64,000 bases of DNA from Ophioderma brevispina (Eukaryota; Echinodermata; Ophiuroidea; Amphilepidida; Ophiodermatidae). Of the stretch, positions 11,520-24,739 are shown piece by piece. Location: positions 1 to 64,000 of the forward strand of contig JAMKCH010035321.1 of NCBI GenBank assembly GCA_023653785.1, written 5' to 3'. The position numbers were made by a program, and so were the translations under genes. A model generated the notes under the pieces. The model was not told the DNA's origin. It saw only the letters and a program-made list of their open reading frames with translations, and did no database searches. Position 1 is the first letter of the stretch; each line of letters starts with the position of its first letter.

Positions 11520-12060
11520 CTACACCGGTTTATCGGATTACACTGGTTATCAATAGATTAGATAAACATTGTTTTTCGACAAAATGTGTTTACTTGAACA
11601 CCATTAATTGGACGGTAAACTGTTTTGTGTGGTTGATAGGTATAGTTTATCAAGCCACGAGATTTATCAGGTGAAGAACACTGTTTTTCGAAAAAACATC
11701 GTTTATCGAAAATTCAGTTTATTAAAAAGCAAGGTTAAAACAGTGTTTTTCAGGTTGATAAAGTTAGTTTATCGATAAACACTGTTTATTCGGTCAATAA
11801 ACTGTTTCTGATCAACACATCTATCGATAGATGAATCGTTGTTTGGTTTGCCACATAGGATTTACAAGGTAAAAAATATAGCTTCTCTGTGTTAGTGTTT
11901 TTCGGCGAAAACACAGTTTGTGGTCGAAAAACACTGTTTTTTTTTTTTCAAATATATCAATAAAACCGGTTTTTCTACTCTTTCCCGATAAACCACGTTT
12001 TTCATTCGAAAACAGCGTTTATCGGATAAAAAACACGGTTTCGCAAAACATCCACCACAC
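11520..12060. repeat. Degenerate TTATCG/CGATAA subrepeat region
   Basis: Dense run of variants of GATAAACACTGTTTTTCG and its complement, in irregular orientation, e.g. GTTTATCGATAAACACTG near 11768-11786. The same motif family fills parts of R2 (about 2000-2330 and 3000-3320). It may be an expanded subterminal transposase-binding array or a decayed palindromic minisatellite. Confidence 0.6.
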
Positions 12061-12535
12061 ACACACATAGATACCTATCTGAAGGCTTGTTAACATCATG
12101 TGAACATGGACCAGCAAAGCGAAAAACATTCCATGGAATGAAAAACTTGTAGTGTTCTATATAATCTTGTTAGATCGGTGATAAATTGTGTATAGCGTCA
12201 TCTGCTCTCGGCATTTCAATACAATTACAAACCAAGTACCAGCTGCCGTTCCAGCTTTAAATTCAAGACTTACGTTCATCAAAAGACAAAATATATAATT
12301 TATAACAATGTTCTAAAGTGTCTCTTCCGTAATCTTTCATTTCGAGATGGCCTTAAAATGGAGACAAATTTAGGACATAAAACCGTATCGTATTTTTCAA
12401 AACATTAATGAAGGGCAAAGACTACGCTATATTTCTATCTATATAAATTATTAATAATATAAACCGTAATCAAATGAGCTTTTAGTCAAAATAAAAGTAG
12501 AAATATTTCATAAATTGTGTTTGTGGCGGGATCTA
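11815..12535. repeat. Interspersed repeat R2, copy 3
   Basis: Diverged copy of 3105-3796, sharing GATGAATCGTTGTTTGG-like sequence, TTCATTCGAAAAC, CATCTGCTCTCGGC, TTCATCAAAAGACAAAATA and the 3' extension ending TTGTGTTTGTGGCGG. Its existence shows R2 is dispersed, not just locally duplicated. Confidence 0.8.
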
Positions 12536-12559
12536 TTCTGGGCTGTAAGAGCGTATCAA

Positions 12560-12990
12560 GAAGTCGTCCATCTGTCCATTGTCAGCAGCGTGGTCATTGT
12601 TGGGTCTTCGCGTTTGGGTAGGCAAGAGGTCCTCGGTTTGAGTCCCTGCGGGGCCATTTTCTGTGAATTTTTTTTTTTATCGGGTACCAGTTTTCTGAAT
12701 TTGATTTGTAGCATGAGAACTGTTGGATTAAAACTGTAATTCCGGCTCTCCCCGTGGTGCATTTGAACTGGTAGAAGTAATTATAAGTCCTCCTTACTCA
12801 TATTCGCAGCTACCACGGTAAAAGACATGGCACTCATTCCGTTGACTCTTCAAGCAACAGTAGTTTTTCACTCTCTATTCCGTTGTCCCTATGGCTGTGG
12901 CTCCGGCCGCTATACTTACTTCACACCGGAATCCCTAGCATCATTTGAAAGCAGTGTCTGAACACTTGAATGATTAACCCGGCTACAAAA
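12560..12990 (+). mobile_element. tRNA-derived SINE, near full length but diverged
   Basis: The B-box-like GGTTTGAGTCC is followed by CTGCGGGGCCATTTTCTG, a body with CGGCTCTCCCCGTGGTGCA, and the family 3' tail GAAAGCAGTGTCTGAACAC then AATGATTAACCCGGC. The tRNA head lacks a clear A box. It corresponds to 56563-56936 along most of its length. No open frame is relevant. Confidence 0.75.
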
Positions 12991-12999
12991 AACAGTTTT

Positions 13000-15280
13000 T
13001 TTTTGTTTTTTACAAAGTCACGAAACAAAGCTTTTTAAAGTGAAGAATTTCATATTTTATGCTAAGAGTCCATTTGTGATCTTGAAAGCGTTTACACTTC
13101 TCATTTCCAGCAGAATATATATGATTGGGGATTAATCAACAGTTATATAGGAGATGTGAATTAAAGAATTAACATGATGCTCTTTGGGCCAATGACACAG
13201 ATCTCGATACAGATACGGAAGGTTGACCAAGCTCAAATTGAAGACGATTGACACAGTTTTTCATTACTTTCTGAATTCATTTGCTCGCTGGGAGATTATA
13301 CATGACGTTGCTTGGTTTCATTACGTGTGCTTTGTCATAGTGTTGCCATGTTCTACCCGAAGGCGATTCCGACTAATTTCTTTGCGATGTCGATTACTAA
13401 TAGGAGAGAACGCCATAGGGTACAAATCCAAAGACCGTTATTACAATCGCGTATGTGAAATGCCCATGGGACTACTTTACCATACAGATTTATTTTTTTT
13501 CTTAATGGCTTGTATACGCTCCATCTGAATATATAAAATACAGACGAATACAGGAACAAAACCCGCGTTTACCAAATAGTTCTCCTATCGAACATTGCAT
13601 TATCCAGAGTCCAGCCGCCATATTAAACCACAAACGCACATAAGCAAATACTGGTAGTAGGGTTAACGGGCCCCACCAAGTTCCCTACCCACCTGTAGGT
13701 GCAAAGAAGATAAATACGAGGGATAAAAAGGAACTAAAAAGGTGTTAGAACTGTCAAAATATACTTAAAAAGCATAAATCATAGCTTCGGTGTGACTTAT
13801 TCCTCTGTTCCAACAACTTATTAGCATTGTTCGTAACACTTAAATGCATAAAGAGAATGGACTCCTAGTGGTCCATTTTTCGGCCCTCGTATTTTAACGC
13901 TGCAATTATGATTTTGGTATTTATTCTTTTCGTTGCGTTTGAATTGGACACAAAAAACCGTCGTTATGTAATAAGATAATTAAGATAAACGATTTTGTAT
14001 TTTCTGTCATGAATGAAAGCAGTGCTTTTTTTTTTAGACGATTACGACCGATAGCGGGGAAGTTCAAAACATCATACTATATTTGGAGTTCTCTTTTAAT
14101 TTTTTACTGTTAAATAAACCCTTCGAAGTTGATATGAGAGAATTTGAAACCCTCCTCTCATTTAAGGCACAAAATCCGATTCAAACCCACAGTCCCCCCC
14201 AAAAATATTGCCTCATTGTGAAAAACAAACGCGTTGAATGTTAAAAAGACAGAGTGGGAATCCAAAGTTGAAGAAATGTAAAATGTTTTATAGACCATAT
14301 GGACAGTTTAACAATTGGCTGTTGATCACAGTCAGGTTTACGCCCACCAGCGCCAACATGAGATTTCTCATACATAGGATATTGACTACAATGGAAGAGC
14401 GCGAAAGAGCAATATGGTCATTGCCGGTGAGGAATCAATGTAACAGGCGATTCAATACAGGTGTTTAATCATTTGTCGTAGTTTAGTAGAAAAATTAAAA
14501 GGAAATCTCTGTGAACTAATATAGCATCGAAAAAAGAGCAATTCCCGAAGGTCTAAATTTAAAACAAGATTCGTCCCATTTCCTTAGGTCACACCTCTAG
14601 TGTTAAAACTTGACAATAGTTTAGTCATGCCCAAAAACAATTAAATCGATGAACAAACACAGAGTCCATTGGTTGCAACTTTTATTGCAAAAAAAAATAA
14701 AGTTTGGCCATAAATCAAACGATAATTAAGTTATTCTTTCTATTCATCAAGCATTGTATAATAGACGCATTTCATGGCAAGCTTTTTCTGCATTTATGTT
14801 TGTTCAAATATCCAATGAAGTGTTTCCTTTAAGAGAAGTTGGATTAGCAGCAACCCAAACATTGACAGGACTGTACAGCATAACGGTTGTGGTGATATTT
14901 TGAGTTCCGCGAAAACGTGAAATGAGGGAACAAAAAAAGATAACGCGAGATTCAAAATTGGATATCTTTAAAATTGTCCAGCATTCAAAATTTTGCCTCT
15001 GATTGGATGGAGTTGAGATGAGTATAAAAATTAAAACCTATGGCAGCTTTCTTTCTTGTTCACGCATTTTTGATTTGGGAGTAAATACTGATGCAAAGAG
15101 TACACAGATGTGTACAGTCAGGAATATGGATGGTTTTATTCAAATTAGTATAATTCAGATTAAGCACGGGCACATTCAAAAGCTCTTTTTTATCATTTAG
15201 ACATTCAGGAACTGCCCTGGTCAAGTACAGTAATTTGCAATGATCCTTACGAGGTTTTTAACTAAATTTAAACAGAATGT
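13000..15280. other. Gene-free AT-rich stretch
   Basis: The longest frame is about 100 aa (13223-13528, plus) and reads as hydrophobic low-information sequence with no family resemblance. No repeat or RNA recognised. Confidence 0.55.
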
Positions 15281-15299
15281 TTGTACAACAAGTAGTAAA

Positions 15300-15605
15300 A
15301 TAAGTAGTTTTAAACGTTTGAACACCATCAGTATTGGGGGGGGGGGGGAGTCTGACTAAATTGTGGTTGAACCCAATCATGTACCATTATCTTCAGTAAT
15401 GTGACTAAACATTTTATATAAAAATATATCAGTCATTTCACCGTACCAAAAAGAATGAGCGCCAAAAGGGTGGTCAGTGCTAGTGGGCATCTATAGGTAA
15501 CGTGTTGACGTTTCCACACCACCAGTATTTCAGCTGTTCAGGGAGTCTGGCGAGATTGTGGATGAATCCAATGAGTTGCAGGACACTTTCAGTAAGGACC
15601 CACAA
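15300..15605. repeat. Diverged pair of about 100-bp direct repeats
   Basis: The stretches beginning AACACCATCAGTATT (about 15320) and CACACCACCAGTATT (about 15519) continue in parallel with GGAGTCTG, ATTGTGGTTGAACCCAAT against ATTGTGGATGAATCCAAT, and TTTCAGTAA-like ends. The first copy carries an 11-12-nt G tract. Origin unknown. Confidence 0.55.
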
Positions 15606-15759
15606 TTATTTTCGTGATACTGTGTATTGCGTTTACGTTAATTGTGTACATAAAACCTCAAACTATGCAAAAGATCAACAGAATGAGCCAAGTACCCCCA
15701 ATCTGGACTTAAATAGTTCCATTTTGCTGCATTTGAATTTAAAGCTTGCAGTTCAGTAA

Positions 15760-18480
15760 GTATAAAACTGCCCACGACACGTTACCATACACGTAAATGA
15801 ATACCTAGGTACTTAAAGAGGTAATGGAATGGTAGATTGTATCCAGGGAAAGGTCTGTCTCATCACTACCTGACTAATGAAATGTGGGGATTCTGGATTT
15901 CATCGTGTGGTTATTACCATCTGGGACCGGCCCGTGTCTATTTCAAATCGTGTGTACTAAAGAAATACTGTGTTATAACGAAAACTCTGTCTGCATGTGA
16001 GCCATGGTTTCAGCGTCGTAATTATAGTCGGTATAAAAGACACGAATTTAGGTCGGGAATCTTGTCTGTCGTCAAGTGAGAGCATCTGAATTCAAGTTGT
16101 TTTGGACAGGAACGGTGTGGCATACAATGTTAGAAACAGGATCATTTAAAAAAATGCCGTTACGTTAAAAAAGTAAAACACAAGGTCTGTTATTTGTTTT
16201 TTTATTATGAACATCAATTCCCAAACAAAAACTTTAAGAAAAGGAGATATTTACAGAATCCTAAATTTTCGAATATTTGAGATGGTCTATATCATATTAG
16301 ATTAATAATATGAGCAATTTCCTAATTTATGTTTATGTTTTTAAAATATGAATTGAAATAACTGGATCATGATGAAAATGAATTGTCCATTAATCAATAA
16401 TGACTCCAGAGTGGTGCCGGCTTTGTCATGCGGTTTTCGTGAAGTATGCTAAAATAAGGATACTCGCTTTGTGAAATAATGATTATCAGTACAGACATAA
16501 AATCAAACTTAAATTTTGTTTAAAAAATAAAACTGTGCAATTTCTGTGAGATATTTTTGATTTTTTTATTTTATAGAGCAGATCCTATGCTAAATCCTCG
16601 TTTTTATTTCATCCAATGGATATGACCCATAACGTAGAATTGTCAGGTGAACACAGAGGATGAAATACACTTGGGCCAGTTTCACTTTGAGGTTCAAGAA
16701 ACTAAAAGTACAAGTTGTGTAGCATCTTGTGGGATTAAAATGTTCAGAACAAAAGAATATGTAGAGATCAGATTATCATGCACTGAACTCTCAATATATA
16801 TTTTTCAAACAGTTGTGAAATCACTAAAAAAATTTTTGAAGAAATTCATGTTGTGGGGAAAGGGAGGGGTCTCACTCGCAGCGGGGGCAATAATTCATTG
16901 AAATTCATGTAAATTTTACTGCCGAAACTAAGGGGACAGCCACACGTCCCTGTTTATTGCGACAAATGTGTGGACAATGCCTTAATGGGGAGGGCTTATT
17001 TTCATCCCCATTCACCACTATTTCCAAGATGCCAGGGAGAAACGCCATGAAGAAACCAGTGTTGAACAAAAAACAATAATAAAGGAACGGGTGGTGGTGT
17101 TCAAAGGGCTCAGATTAATTCAGCGAGTGTGTTTATGCTTCTTCTTTTGCTGAAACCCGAAGTACAGCCGAGACAACAAGACTGTTTGGAATTGAATTTC
17201 CAATGCCACATTATTTTATTGGCGAGTGTGATATTATAAACTTATAAATGATGTTATTCCACAAGGAGCAGCACTTTATACCTTTTTTTAATTTTAATTT
17301 TCAATAAAGAATGTCTTGAAGTTGATTTTCAATGGCATCTCTGTTGATATCCGGATAGCCGAAACTGGACCAAAGTGTTTTTCAAGTGTCTTAGATAATT
17401 GGCCAATAACTCTTTGAATCCAGACCCCCAAATTACACCAACTAAAAATCTCATGAAAGCTGAAACATTCTTGATAAAGAGCCAGTTAATTTCCAGTTTA
17501 GAAGAACTTAAAAATATTCAAAAAAATCAATCTTTGATTGTATAGTTTTTTTAGACAGTCTGTATACCATCATTTGTTCTGCTCTTTTCATGCAGTGGCT
17601 TAGATATGGCTGATTTGTTAAGATATTTGGACGCGGACAAATTGTGAACTTCAATCATCTTTTGATGATGACATTTATATAGATATTTGTGAGATATTCT
17701 GGAAAACAAACTAGAGGCGGAAACATTCCAGGAAAAAAGGTGCAAGTTTTTTGCACCAATTACAATCTGGACGTTGTGTGTGTTGTGTTTTTTTGTTTTG
17801 TGTTATAGATAAAGTAGTGCTTTTTGTGTGCTTTTACGGTAATAGGATTGGTGTGAGCATTCTAATAAAGTCAGCCAGCAGTTCACGCTGGCATGCTTTA
17901 TTTTCTTTTTCACATGGTGCAGCGCTGACCTCTCCAGTCGGTAGAAAACGTTTGAAACAACTTCGTTTTTGGGGCTCGTAAATACGTTGTTTCATTTTAC
18001 AAATATTGCAGAAATGTTTCTAAAAGTCTACTTCATACCTCAGATGGTATAATTATAATTATAATGATATTTTTGGGGTTGAAAAACAAGGATGAAAAGT
18101 GAAAAAATCGTATAATGCGTGGTCTTGACAAATTCAGGAGTCCCACATCATTTTAAAGTTGACCAAATCATAAAGGGACATCTTATCTGTAAAAAAGTCT
18201 GTGCACGTGAAGCTGTATCTGTTTTGAGAAAGCGAAGACCACGGTTAGTTCATAGATTGCCAGTTTGAACATGAATTCCCATATACTTTAACATGGCGAA
18301 AAACATCACTGATTTGCGCTATGTGGGGAATCAAACAAAGAGCAAGGACGCGTGTCTTTTGTGTTTGTGCAAATCCATGCCTTCTGACCTTGTACAACAA
18401 TTTCTACGGTTATCAATTGTGTCACTGTGACCTCATCAGGACTGACTGAATAAGTTATTTGGAACCGAGCCGCTAATTAT
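15760..18480. other. Gene-free AT-rich stretch
   Basis: No ORF longer than about 85 aa, no recognised element and no RNA gene. Confidence 0.5.
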
Positions 18481-18481
18481 C

Positions 18482-18680
18482 ATGGGTAAGGAGCATTTTC
18501 ACATATTGCCAAGAATATCGCCTAGGACCCGAAACACTCAACCACAGACTCTACCCATTCTGGTTTTACGATCTCTACAATGGACTTACAAAGTTGATCA
18601 TCCTATATCCCTAACGTCCCTTAATCGCTTCAAAACCCACCTGACACAAAATCACGGAGCGGACCCCTGCCTTGGATAGC
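18482..18680 (+). pseudogene. Possible LINE reverse-transcriptase C-terminal remnant
   Basis: A 65-aa frame ends with a segment reading DHPISLTSLNRFKTHL. That resembles the extreme C-terminus of many non-LTR retrotransposon polyproteins, where a short linker is followed by SLxxFKTHL-type sequence. No upstream reverse-transcriptase core is visible in any frame, so if real it is a heavily 5'-truncated copy. It could also be chance similarity. Confidence 0.3.
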
Positions 18681-19537
18681 GGTGATTGTCAGATTTTCTT
18701 CTAGGGCCGTAGGAATATAGCCCGGCAGCCCATAAGGTTTATTTATACAAAAAAACGCCGTATGGTACGACCCACGTATTTGTTAGTAACAGTCGTAGCT
18801 GCTGACAACATGAGCTGAAAGGGTGTTCAACCCACATCATAAAATACATTGCTACCGATTCTGCGCCATGGCTTTCTAGAGATATCCAAGGTGCCGTCTA
18901 CGGTGACCGGCATAGTTGATAATAGTCCAATCAGCACTATGTTAACAAAATGTTTTTTTTTTAAAGAAATGTGTTACTGGACCCAATCAAACATTTTCTG
19001 TCACTTTCAAAGTCGTTATATCAATTTCAAAATGGCTTAGTGTCTGTTGAAATTTGACAATTTTGCCGACCCGCGGACTTTATGACGACATTGTGACGTC
19101 ATACAAGGCATGTTGGTACTCTTTGTATATCAACGGATAGCAAAGGACCATATAGCTATCCACTGGTGCCAACACCATTAACATCGGGTACTTTATAATG
19201 ATTTTCCGGCGGACGGTAACCACCCTGCCCCTTCCTCCGCCTTGGCAAACTGGTACCAAAATGTTTGGAAAGACGAGGGTTAACAAACAGATTTATTTTT
19301 TTTTTTTTTGTTACAGGTACAGTCAATTACCGCACCATGCAAGTGATAAGACCAATATGACCGAAAAAACCTAAGAAGAAAAATCGCTTTAATGTCAGAG
19401 GTTTTTATCCGTATGGACATTTACTGCTGCATGCAACACTCAAATAATGTCAAATTCATATATTAAGCACTTTTTATTTTCATCCTCATTTCTCAAAGAC
19501 ATCCTTATTATGAATTCTAAGACTTATTTTTCATTTG

Positions 19538-19554
19538 GGGGGGGGGGGGGGGGG
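19538..19554. repeat. Poly(G) tract
   Basis: A run of about 16-17 G residues. In reading frame it creates an artificial glycine run and should not be taken as protein. Confidence 0.9.
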
Positions 19555-19609
19555 CCTTTTCAAGCTAACTTCTGGCAAATTTCAACATTTCACGCTTTCT
19601 TTTCGCAGA

Positions 19610-19873
19610 AGTCAAAAGGATTTGACACAAAACTATATCACCACAACCCTTAATGCTATACAGTCCTGTCAATGTCGGGATGCTGCTAATCCATCAATGA
19701 GTGAAAGTGGCAGAGGAAACAATCACAGTTTTGATTCGATCTTGAGTAATGATTGCAATCACTCAATGTTGGGTACGGTTCCAGAGGAAAAACTTATTTG
19801 TAGTGCTTCCCTCGTTCCCTCTGAAAAGTGGCCGGCGTCCTGGATGCCCTTTGGTGGCGTTCATATTCTATAA
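19610..19873 (+). CDS. Candidate terminal exon of an unrecognised gene
   Basis: A plausible splice acceptor (pyrimidine-rich TTTCTTTTCGCAG ending at 19609) is followed by an open frame to a TAA at 19871. The predicted segment of about 87 residues is Ser/Asn-rich, mixed in composition and less AT-biased than its surroundings, and it ends PFGGVHIL. I recognise no domain. No upstream exon or poly(A) signal was identified with confidence. It may be the cytoplasmic tail or C-terminus of a host gene, or chance; treat as a hypothesis. Confidence 0.25.
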   Translation, partial: SQKDLTQNYITTTLNAIQSCQCRDAANPSMSESGRGNNHSFDSILSNDCNHSMLGTVPEEKLICSASLVPSEKWPASWMPFGGVHIL

Positions 19874-19874
19874 A

Positions 19875-21290
19875 TTAGTGTGCACCTTTTATAATAGGGA
19901 CTATACTCCTACTGGTAAACAGTAACGTAGGGTAATGGTTATTTTCTTGTCATTGTTTTAATGGGGTGATGTGTGGCAATACTATACTCAATTTGTTACT
20001 GATATTAATGTGTACCCCTGTTTAAATAATGAGTTGACTTGTGACGTCACCGTCGCAACTACAAAGCACTTCAACTGCCCGGCAGTATGCGTGAGCATCT
20101 CAGGGCTTGAGCTTTTAAAATTCGCGCTCAATCAGTCGTGATAAAGCTATTGAATGCGGTTACTGTATGGGCATATTCTTCGCACCCTAACCTGTCATAG
20201 ACCAGGTGCTTGACTTTGTGTTTTGTAAACATTGATGTCACCGCTCATCTATTGATCTATTGGCTCTTCCTTCGAATGCCACTACTTCAATCAAGCTAAA
20301 ATGCAAATTGGAAGCCACAACTCCGCCCCAACACCCCACCACCAAACAAATGGAGATATGAAAGCACAGAGAATCTAAGGACAGATGTGACACTCCCCCT
20401 ATTTTTTTTGTGTAACGGAAGTGGATGTTAATGGGGAAGGGCCTCCAATCGTCAGGTATGTAAAATACGAAAACATCTCCTATAGCATACGTGCAGAAGC
20501 CAATGGCGAGTAGTTTGAAAGTCTAGTGTTCATCTTTTAATTGCTCAAATAACCCCCCCAAAATCGCCAAAAGGTTCATTTCTTCTTTCATTCCCTAAAG
20601 AAAAATTAGTTATTTGCTTGAACAACTGAACTGTTTGGTGAGTGAAAAGTAAGTGCACAGTGTGAGTGTAGAACTGGCCGTTGCACTGTTTATTCACCGT
20701 TTTGTCTCAATGACTGTCAAAACTTCTAGACTCATGGACACTTTTAGGTGATGTAGGTGATGTAGACCTACGAAAAGTAGAGTAGACTTCATTTTTTCCA
20801 TAAAATATATGGACCAATGTAACATGGTGGTGAGGTGATGATGATGAATTTTTGGTTGTGCCCTTTGCAAAATGAAAGCGGTAAGCTCTTTATATTATTT
20901 TTTTTTAAATTGACGAATCCCCGACGAAATCCTTGTTGTTCATGGCGGAGGAGGGAAGGAAGAGTTCCATAGCCCCCCCCCCCCTCCATGATAAGAGGGT
21001 AAATAAAGTGTAATAACGCAAACCCCATTTTGCCTTGAAATCTAAACGTGTCTCCCGTATATCTATAAGAATGAAATCGTGGTAATAATGGGTTACAATG
21101 TGGGTTGGGACTTTGAAAAGTTAACTTAGGCCCCCGATACTCCTTATTCCAAAATAAAGTGCCACTACTTTTTGGTTATTGAAAGAAAAAAGAAAATATC
21201 TTCAAGGGCAAATCCCTTTTCGAGCCCTAAGTGGGAATTTAAATAATTTGATATATTTTGTTTGTTTGTCTTGTAATCCAGAAGTCATTG
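19875..21290. other. Gene-free stretch
   Basis: No recognised gene or element. Contains a poly(C) tract near 20974-20986. Confidence 0.5.
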
Positions 21291-21294
21291 GTAA

Positions 21295-21690
21295 TGGCGT
21301 TGTGTGGGTGTCAGGATTTAATTCATCTAGTGTGCTGAGTCCGGGGCGACTGTTATCCATGATACGGACGCTCCTAACATGGCCCGCTATTTTTGAGGCT
21401 GGGGCGGATTGGGAAACATTCGGGGTTTACACGGCCTAACTCTTATCGAACTGACTGCGATGTACATGTACATTGTGACCTCTCTTTACACTGGACCGAC
21501 GGCTTAACGTCTCTTTCCGAGGACGGGATTGCTTTCATGATCCCTTTGCCATTCCAAGTGAAACCATGGAGAAGAGCGGTATCCTGTATTAATCAATAGC
21601 TGGTATACAGAATCAAATCCAGAATTGATAGTACCCGAATAAATCCCAGCAAGTGCCACACCAGGGGGTCCATTTTTTTTTCCTTTAAAA
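21295..21690 (-). mobile_element. SINE, subfamily B, 5'-truncated
   Basis: Read on the minus strand it runs from GTGGCACTTGCTGGGATTTA through CGCTCTTCTCCATGGTT and GACGTTAAGCCGTCGGTCC to a tail containing CCCAATCCGCCCCAGCCTC and ending near CATTACCAATGACTTC. The tRNA head is missing. The middle matches 56563-56936, but the 3' part differs and matches 47050-47245, so this is a separate subfamily with another tail. Confidence 0.8.
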
Positions 21691-21699
21691 AAATCAAGT

Positions 21700-23630
21700 T
21701 TTTCGAAAACCTCCCAAGCATCCAAATAATCCTTGATAATAGTCTACAGATTTCATGATCTCAGTTCGAGCCTAATTTTAATGTCATATTTCAATAATTT
21801 TTATTCATCACAAAGGTTATCTGAAAATAGAGAATCTTTTCAAATTAAGGCTCATTGTCTAAAAGTGCACTAAAATCTATATATTTTGAGGCCACTTTAC
21901 ACTAAACTGGCAAAGAGCACTACATTTTAGTATAGTCCCCAGCTAGGTTTGTGATTAAATTCAAGTTTTTAATTTAAAATGTTGAAAAAATAAATTTCAA
22001 AATATATTTACCGTATATTTTATCTTTCAATCTATAGATAATTGATATATTGGCAAAGCCCAACCCAACTAGTTTCTTGATAAAAGGAAAGGAAAAAGAA
22101 TTTAGGTACTCAAAGTTCCGGTCACAAGACATGACTGTATGTACTGCACTCATTCCAACAAGGGCTCATATTGGCGAGATGAATAAATGTAGAAAACTGC
22201 CCAAAATTAGGGTTCTAAGCATTTCCATCCTAATTTATTATAAATGTTAGTTATAGCAAACACTTTTTTTTCATTTCATTTTCACTCTGTCTTCAAGATA
22301 AATGCAAGATTTGCTTCAAAATATCTAGTCTCCTTGTTATCATTTGTATACTTTCCACTGCGTCAGCCGCCGGCGTCTGCTTGAGTTTACCTACTGGACG
22401 CATTCGGCGCTATTCCCCATGTATGAAATTTTGATGACGTAGCAGCGTTACATCATTCACCGTGTATTTTAGGCGGAGTTTCTCATCTTGGTTACAGAGA
22501 TTATCTTTGATGAAAGTAACACGTTAATAGTTAATTACGCAGTTCTTTCAAGTTTTCTTTCTAGCTCAGCAGATGCTTTTATTTTTGAAGAAAACTATTT
22601 TTGAAAGGCCCTTTGAAATTTTAAAATTAAAAACCATGTTGTTATGTTAAAATACTACAATGGCATTTGACTTCATAATAAAATGCACTTTGGGTGACTA
22701 TGCAGTGGGTCCCCCCATAAACACACATTTTTGATCCTTTTTTTAATTTTTGCAAATTTTTTTCTCTGCAGATTCCGGTAACACGATATCATGGCCTAGA
22801 TCTATATTAGCTAGAGGAATTACACATTAGAAAAGTTATTGTCTAACGAATGTATAATGTGTATTTCTCTCGCCATCTCTCTAATCAGTTTTAACACGAA
22901 TACGTAAATTCCAGTCTTGAATTGGGATTAATGAATATAGCCGAAAGGTAAAATACAAGAAGCCTTGAACAAGGAACTAGACCTTTTAATTAACACTTTT
23001 TAAAAATAACCCATACCACTAAAGCTATGAGGAGGTTTTTTATGAATCATACTCCCTGCCATTAAAATCGAATCGCTATACTACTTGCTTTAGCGTATTC
23101 TGTGACAATTTTGCAAGTAACCTTATTTTTTTATATATTTGGGGAAACGGAGCCTTGGATTCATATATGTAGAGAATTTCATAATGAATATGCCAATTAC
23201 CGGCCGATATCAATACCGGGAATCGAACATAGTATAATAGTCTCTGTAAAAGACTCGTGTTAGTTATGTCCGGGAACGGAGAGCACCGCGAGCGAAGCGA
23301 GTGGCACGATCGCGTCAGCGCGAGAACGGCTTTTCCCAGACTGTGACACAGACTAACTGTATATTGGGGCCTTGAAGGACCCAAGTGATCAAAGGCATGC
23401 TATTGTAAAGAACAAAAAGGCATCGTAACATATTCTTTCTGGATGGTTTACACTTCAATCATTTATACTTCACTTTGAAGAAATTAACTTGTAGAAGATC
23501 CTTATTCTTTTTGTTAATGTTGCTTTTATCTTAATGGCTCAAAAAAGAATCCCACCTTCTTGACTCAACATTTGGTAACGATGCAGCTTTTCGAAGTATT
23601 CAATCAGATGACAATTTGTACTAAATTTGC
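21700..23630. other. Gene-free AT-rich stretch
   Basis: No gene recognised. Near 23206-23350 there is a GC-richer patch with the imperfect palindrome CGCGAGCGAAGCGAG and, on the minus strand, GTTCGATTCCCGG, which resembles a tRNA T-arm or B box. There is no matching A box. Confidence 0.5.
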
Positions 23631-23633
23631 TGT

Positions 23634-24735
23634 TACAGGGTGAGTCCAAAAATTACAACACTTCAATTTCAGAAAATATTACAAATATCTAACAGTTTAG
23701 AAATCGCTTTTTATACATGAAATAGCTCATTTATCCATGTCCATGGTAAAAAAATCCAAGTTACCTTTTGTTGCATATTGCAGATATGGTCAATTAACGG
23801 AAAGCCGCCAAAACCATATTGGACCACGGTTGTACAATTTTTCACGTCCACGGGCAGCAAAGCAATTGAGTTACTGTCATCTAAATGCTAATACCGTTTT
23901 ATTTTGTTCTAAGTAACTATTCCTAATCCTTAACAACTTTTGTTTTTGATAATATTTCTTTAAACAATAGTCCCCATGATATAGCGTAAGCAACCGGGCA
24001 GGGGAAAGCAGGGGGAAGGGGTCGCATTGTCCCTCCCGGATCCCATGGGGCTTAATTTGCTTAAGCTAGCGGTAAAGCAGGAAAAATTGGGAAAGGACAA
24101 GCATAAAGTAAGAGAAAAGCAGAAAGCAAGTAGAGAAAAAGAGGGAAGGGAGAATAAAGGAATGAATTTGGGAAAGCTACTGGAACGTTGGAACGTATAA
24201 ATGGTTAAAAATCGATTCCCCAAATTATCCACCCCCCAAATCAGGTTTGAAGGAGTGGGGGAAAATTTGGGTTAACCGGCTGTATTGCTATGATGTTTAT
24301 CATATTTTCATGCAGTTTTCCGCAAAACATATGAACGATTTTCCGAACATTTATTGGCAGTAATGCTTCAAAATGTGATTAAGATTTCATAATTTTTTTG
24401 ACTTCAGAATAATGAATAGTTTGACATTTTTCTTGATGAAGGTTTACACAATGTATCAAATCAAGCAAAGAATTTCATTATGTACTTTTATACCATCCAA
24501 AGTCTCTTTGGCCAATTCACACCGGGATTCCGAGGACAGAGTGAAAAATGGGTACCTATCTACCTATTTCATAAACTTCGTCAATGGCACAGTATCAAAG
24601 TATCAAAATTTCAAAATTTCCTCTAGTATGTGAAATAATCTAGTTTTATTTGTGATAGTCGGTATCTTTGGGAGATTTTTAGTTCTGTAGAAAAATTCAA
24701 ACAAATCGGCGTAAATCTTTTTGACTCACCCTGTA
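23634..24735. mobile_element. Mariner-like non-autonomous element
   Basis: Bounded by TACAGGGTGAGTCCAAAAA at the left and TTTTTGACTCACCCTGTA at the right, with TA at each end. The left 300 bp match 5543-5848. The interior includes a purine-rich stretch at about 24000-24150 not present in the other copies. No transposase frame of useful length is seen; the 90-aa minus-strand frame is low complexity. Probably an internally rearranged derivative. Confidence 0.85.
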
Positions 24736-24739
24736 GTTC

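Noticed and set aside
19535..19609. Glycine-rich N-terminus of a 112-aa frame
   Set aside because: The glycine run is only the poly(G) tract; if coding exists there it should start after the acceptor at 19609.
23206..23240. tRNA-like T-arm sequence GTTCGATTCCCGG on the minus strand
   Set aside because: No A box, acceptor stem or cloverleaf can be assembled around it.
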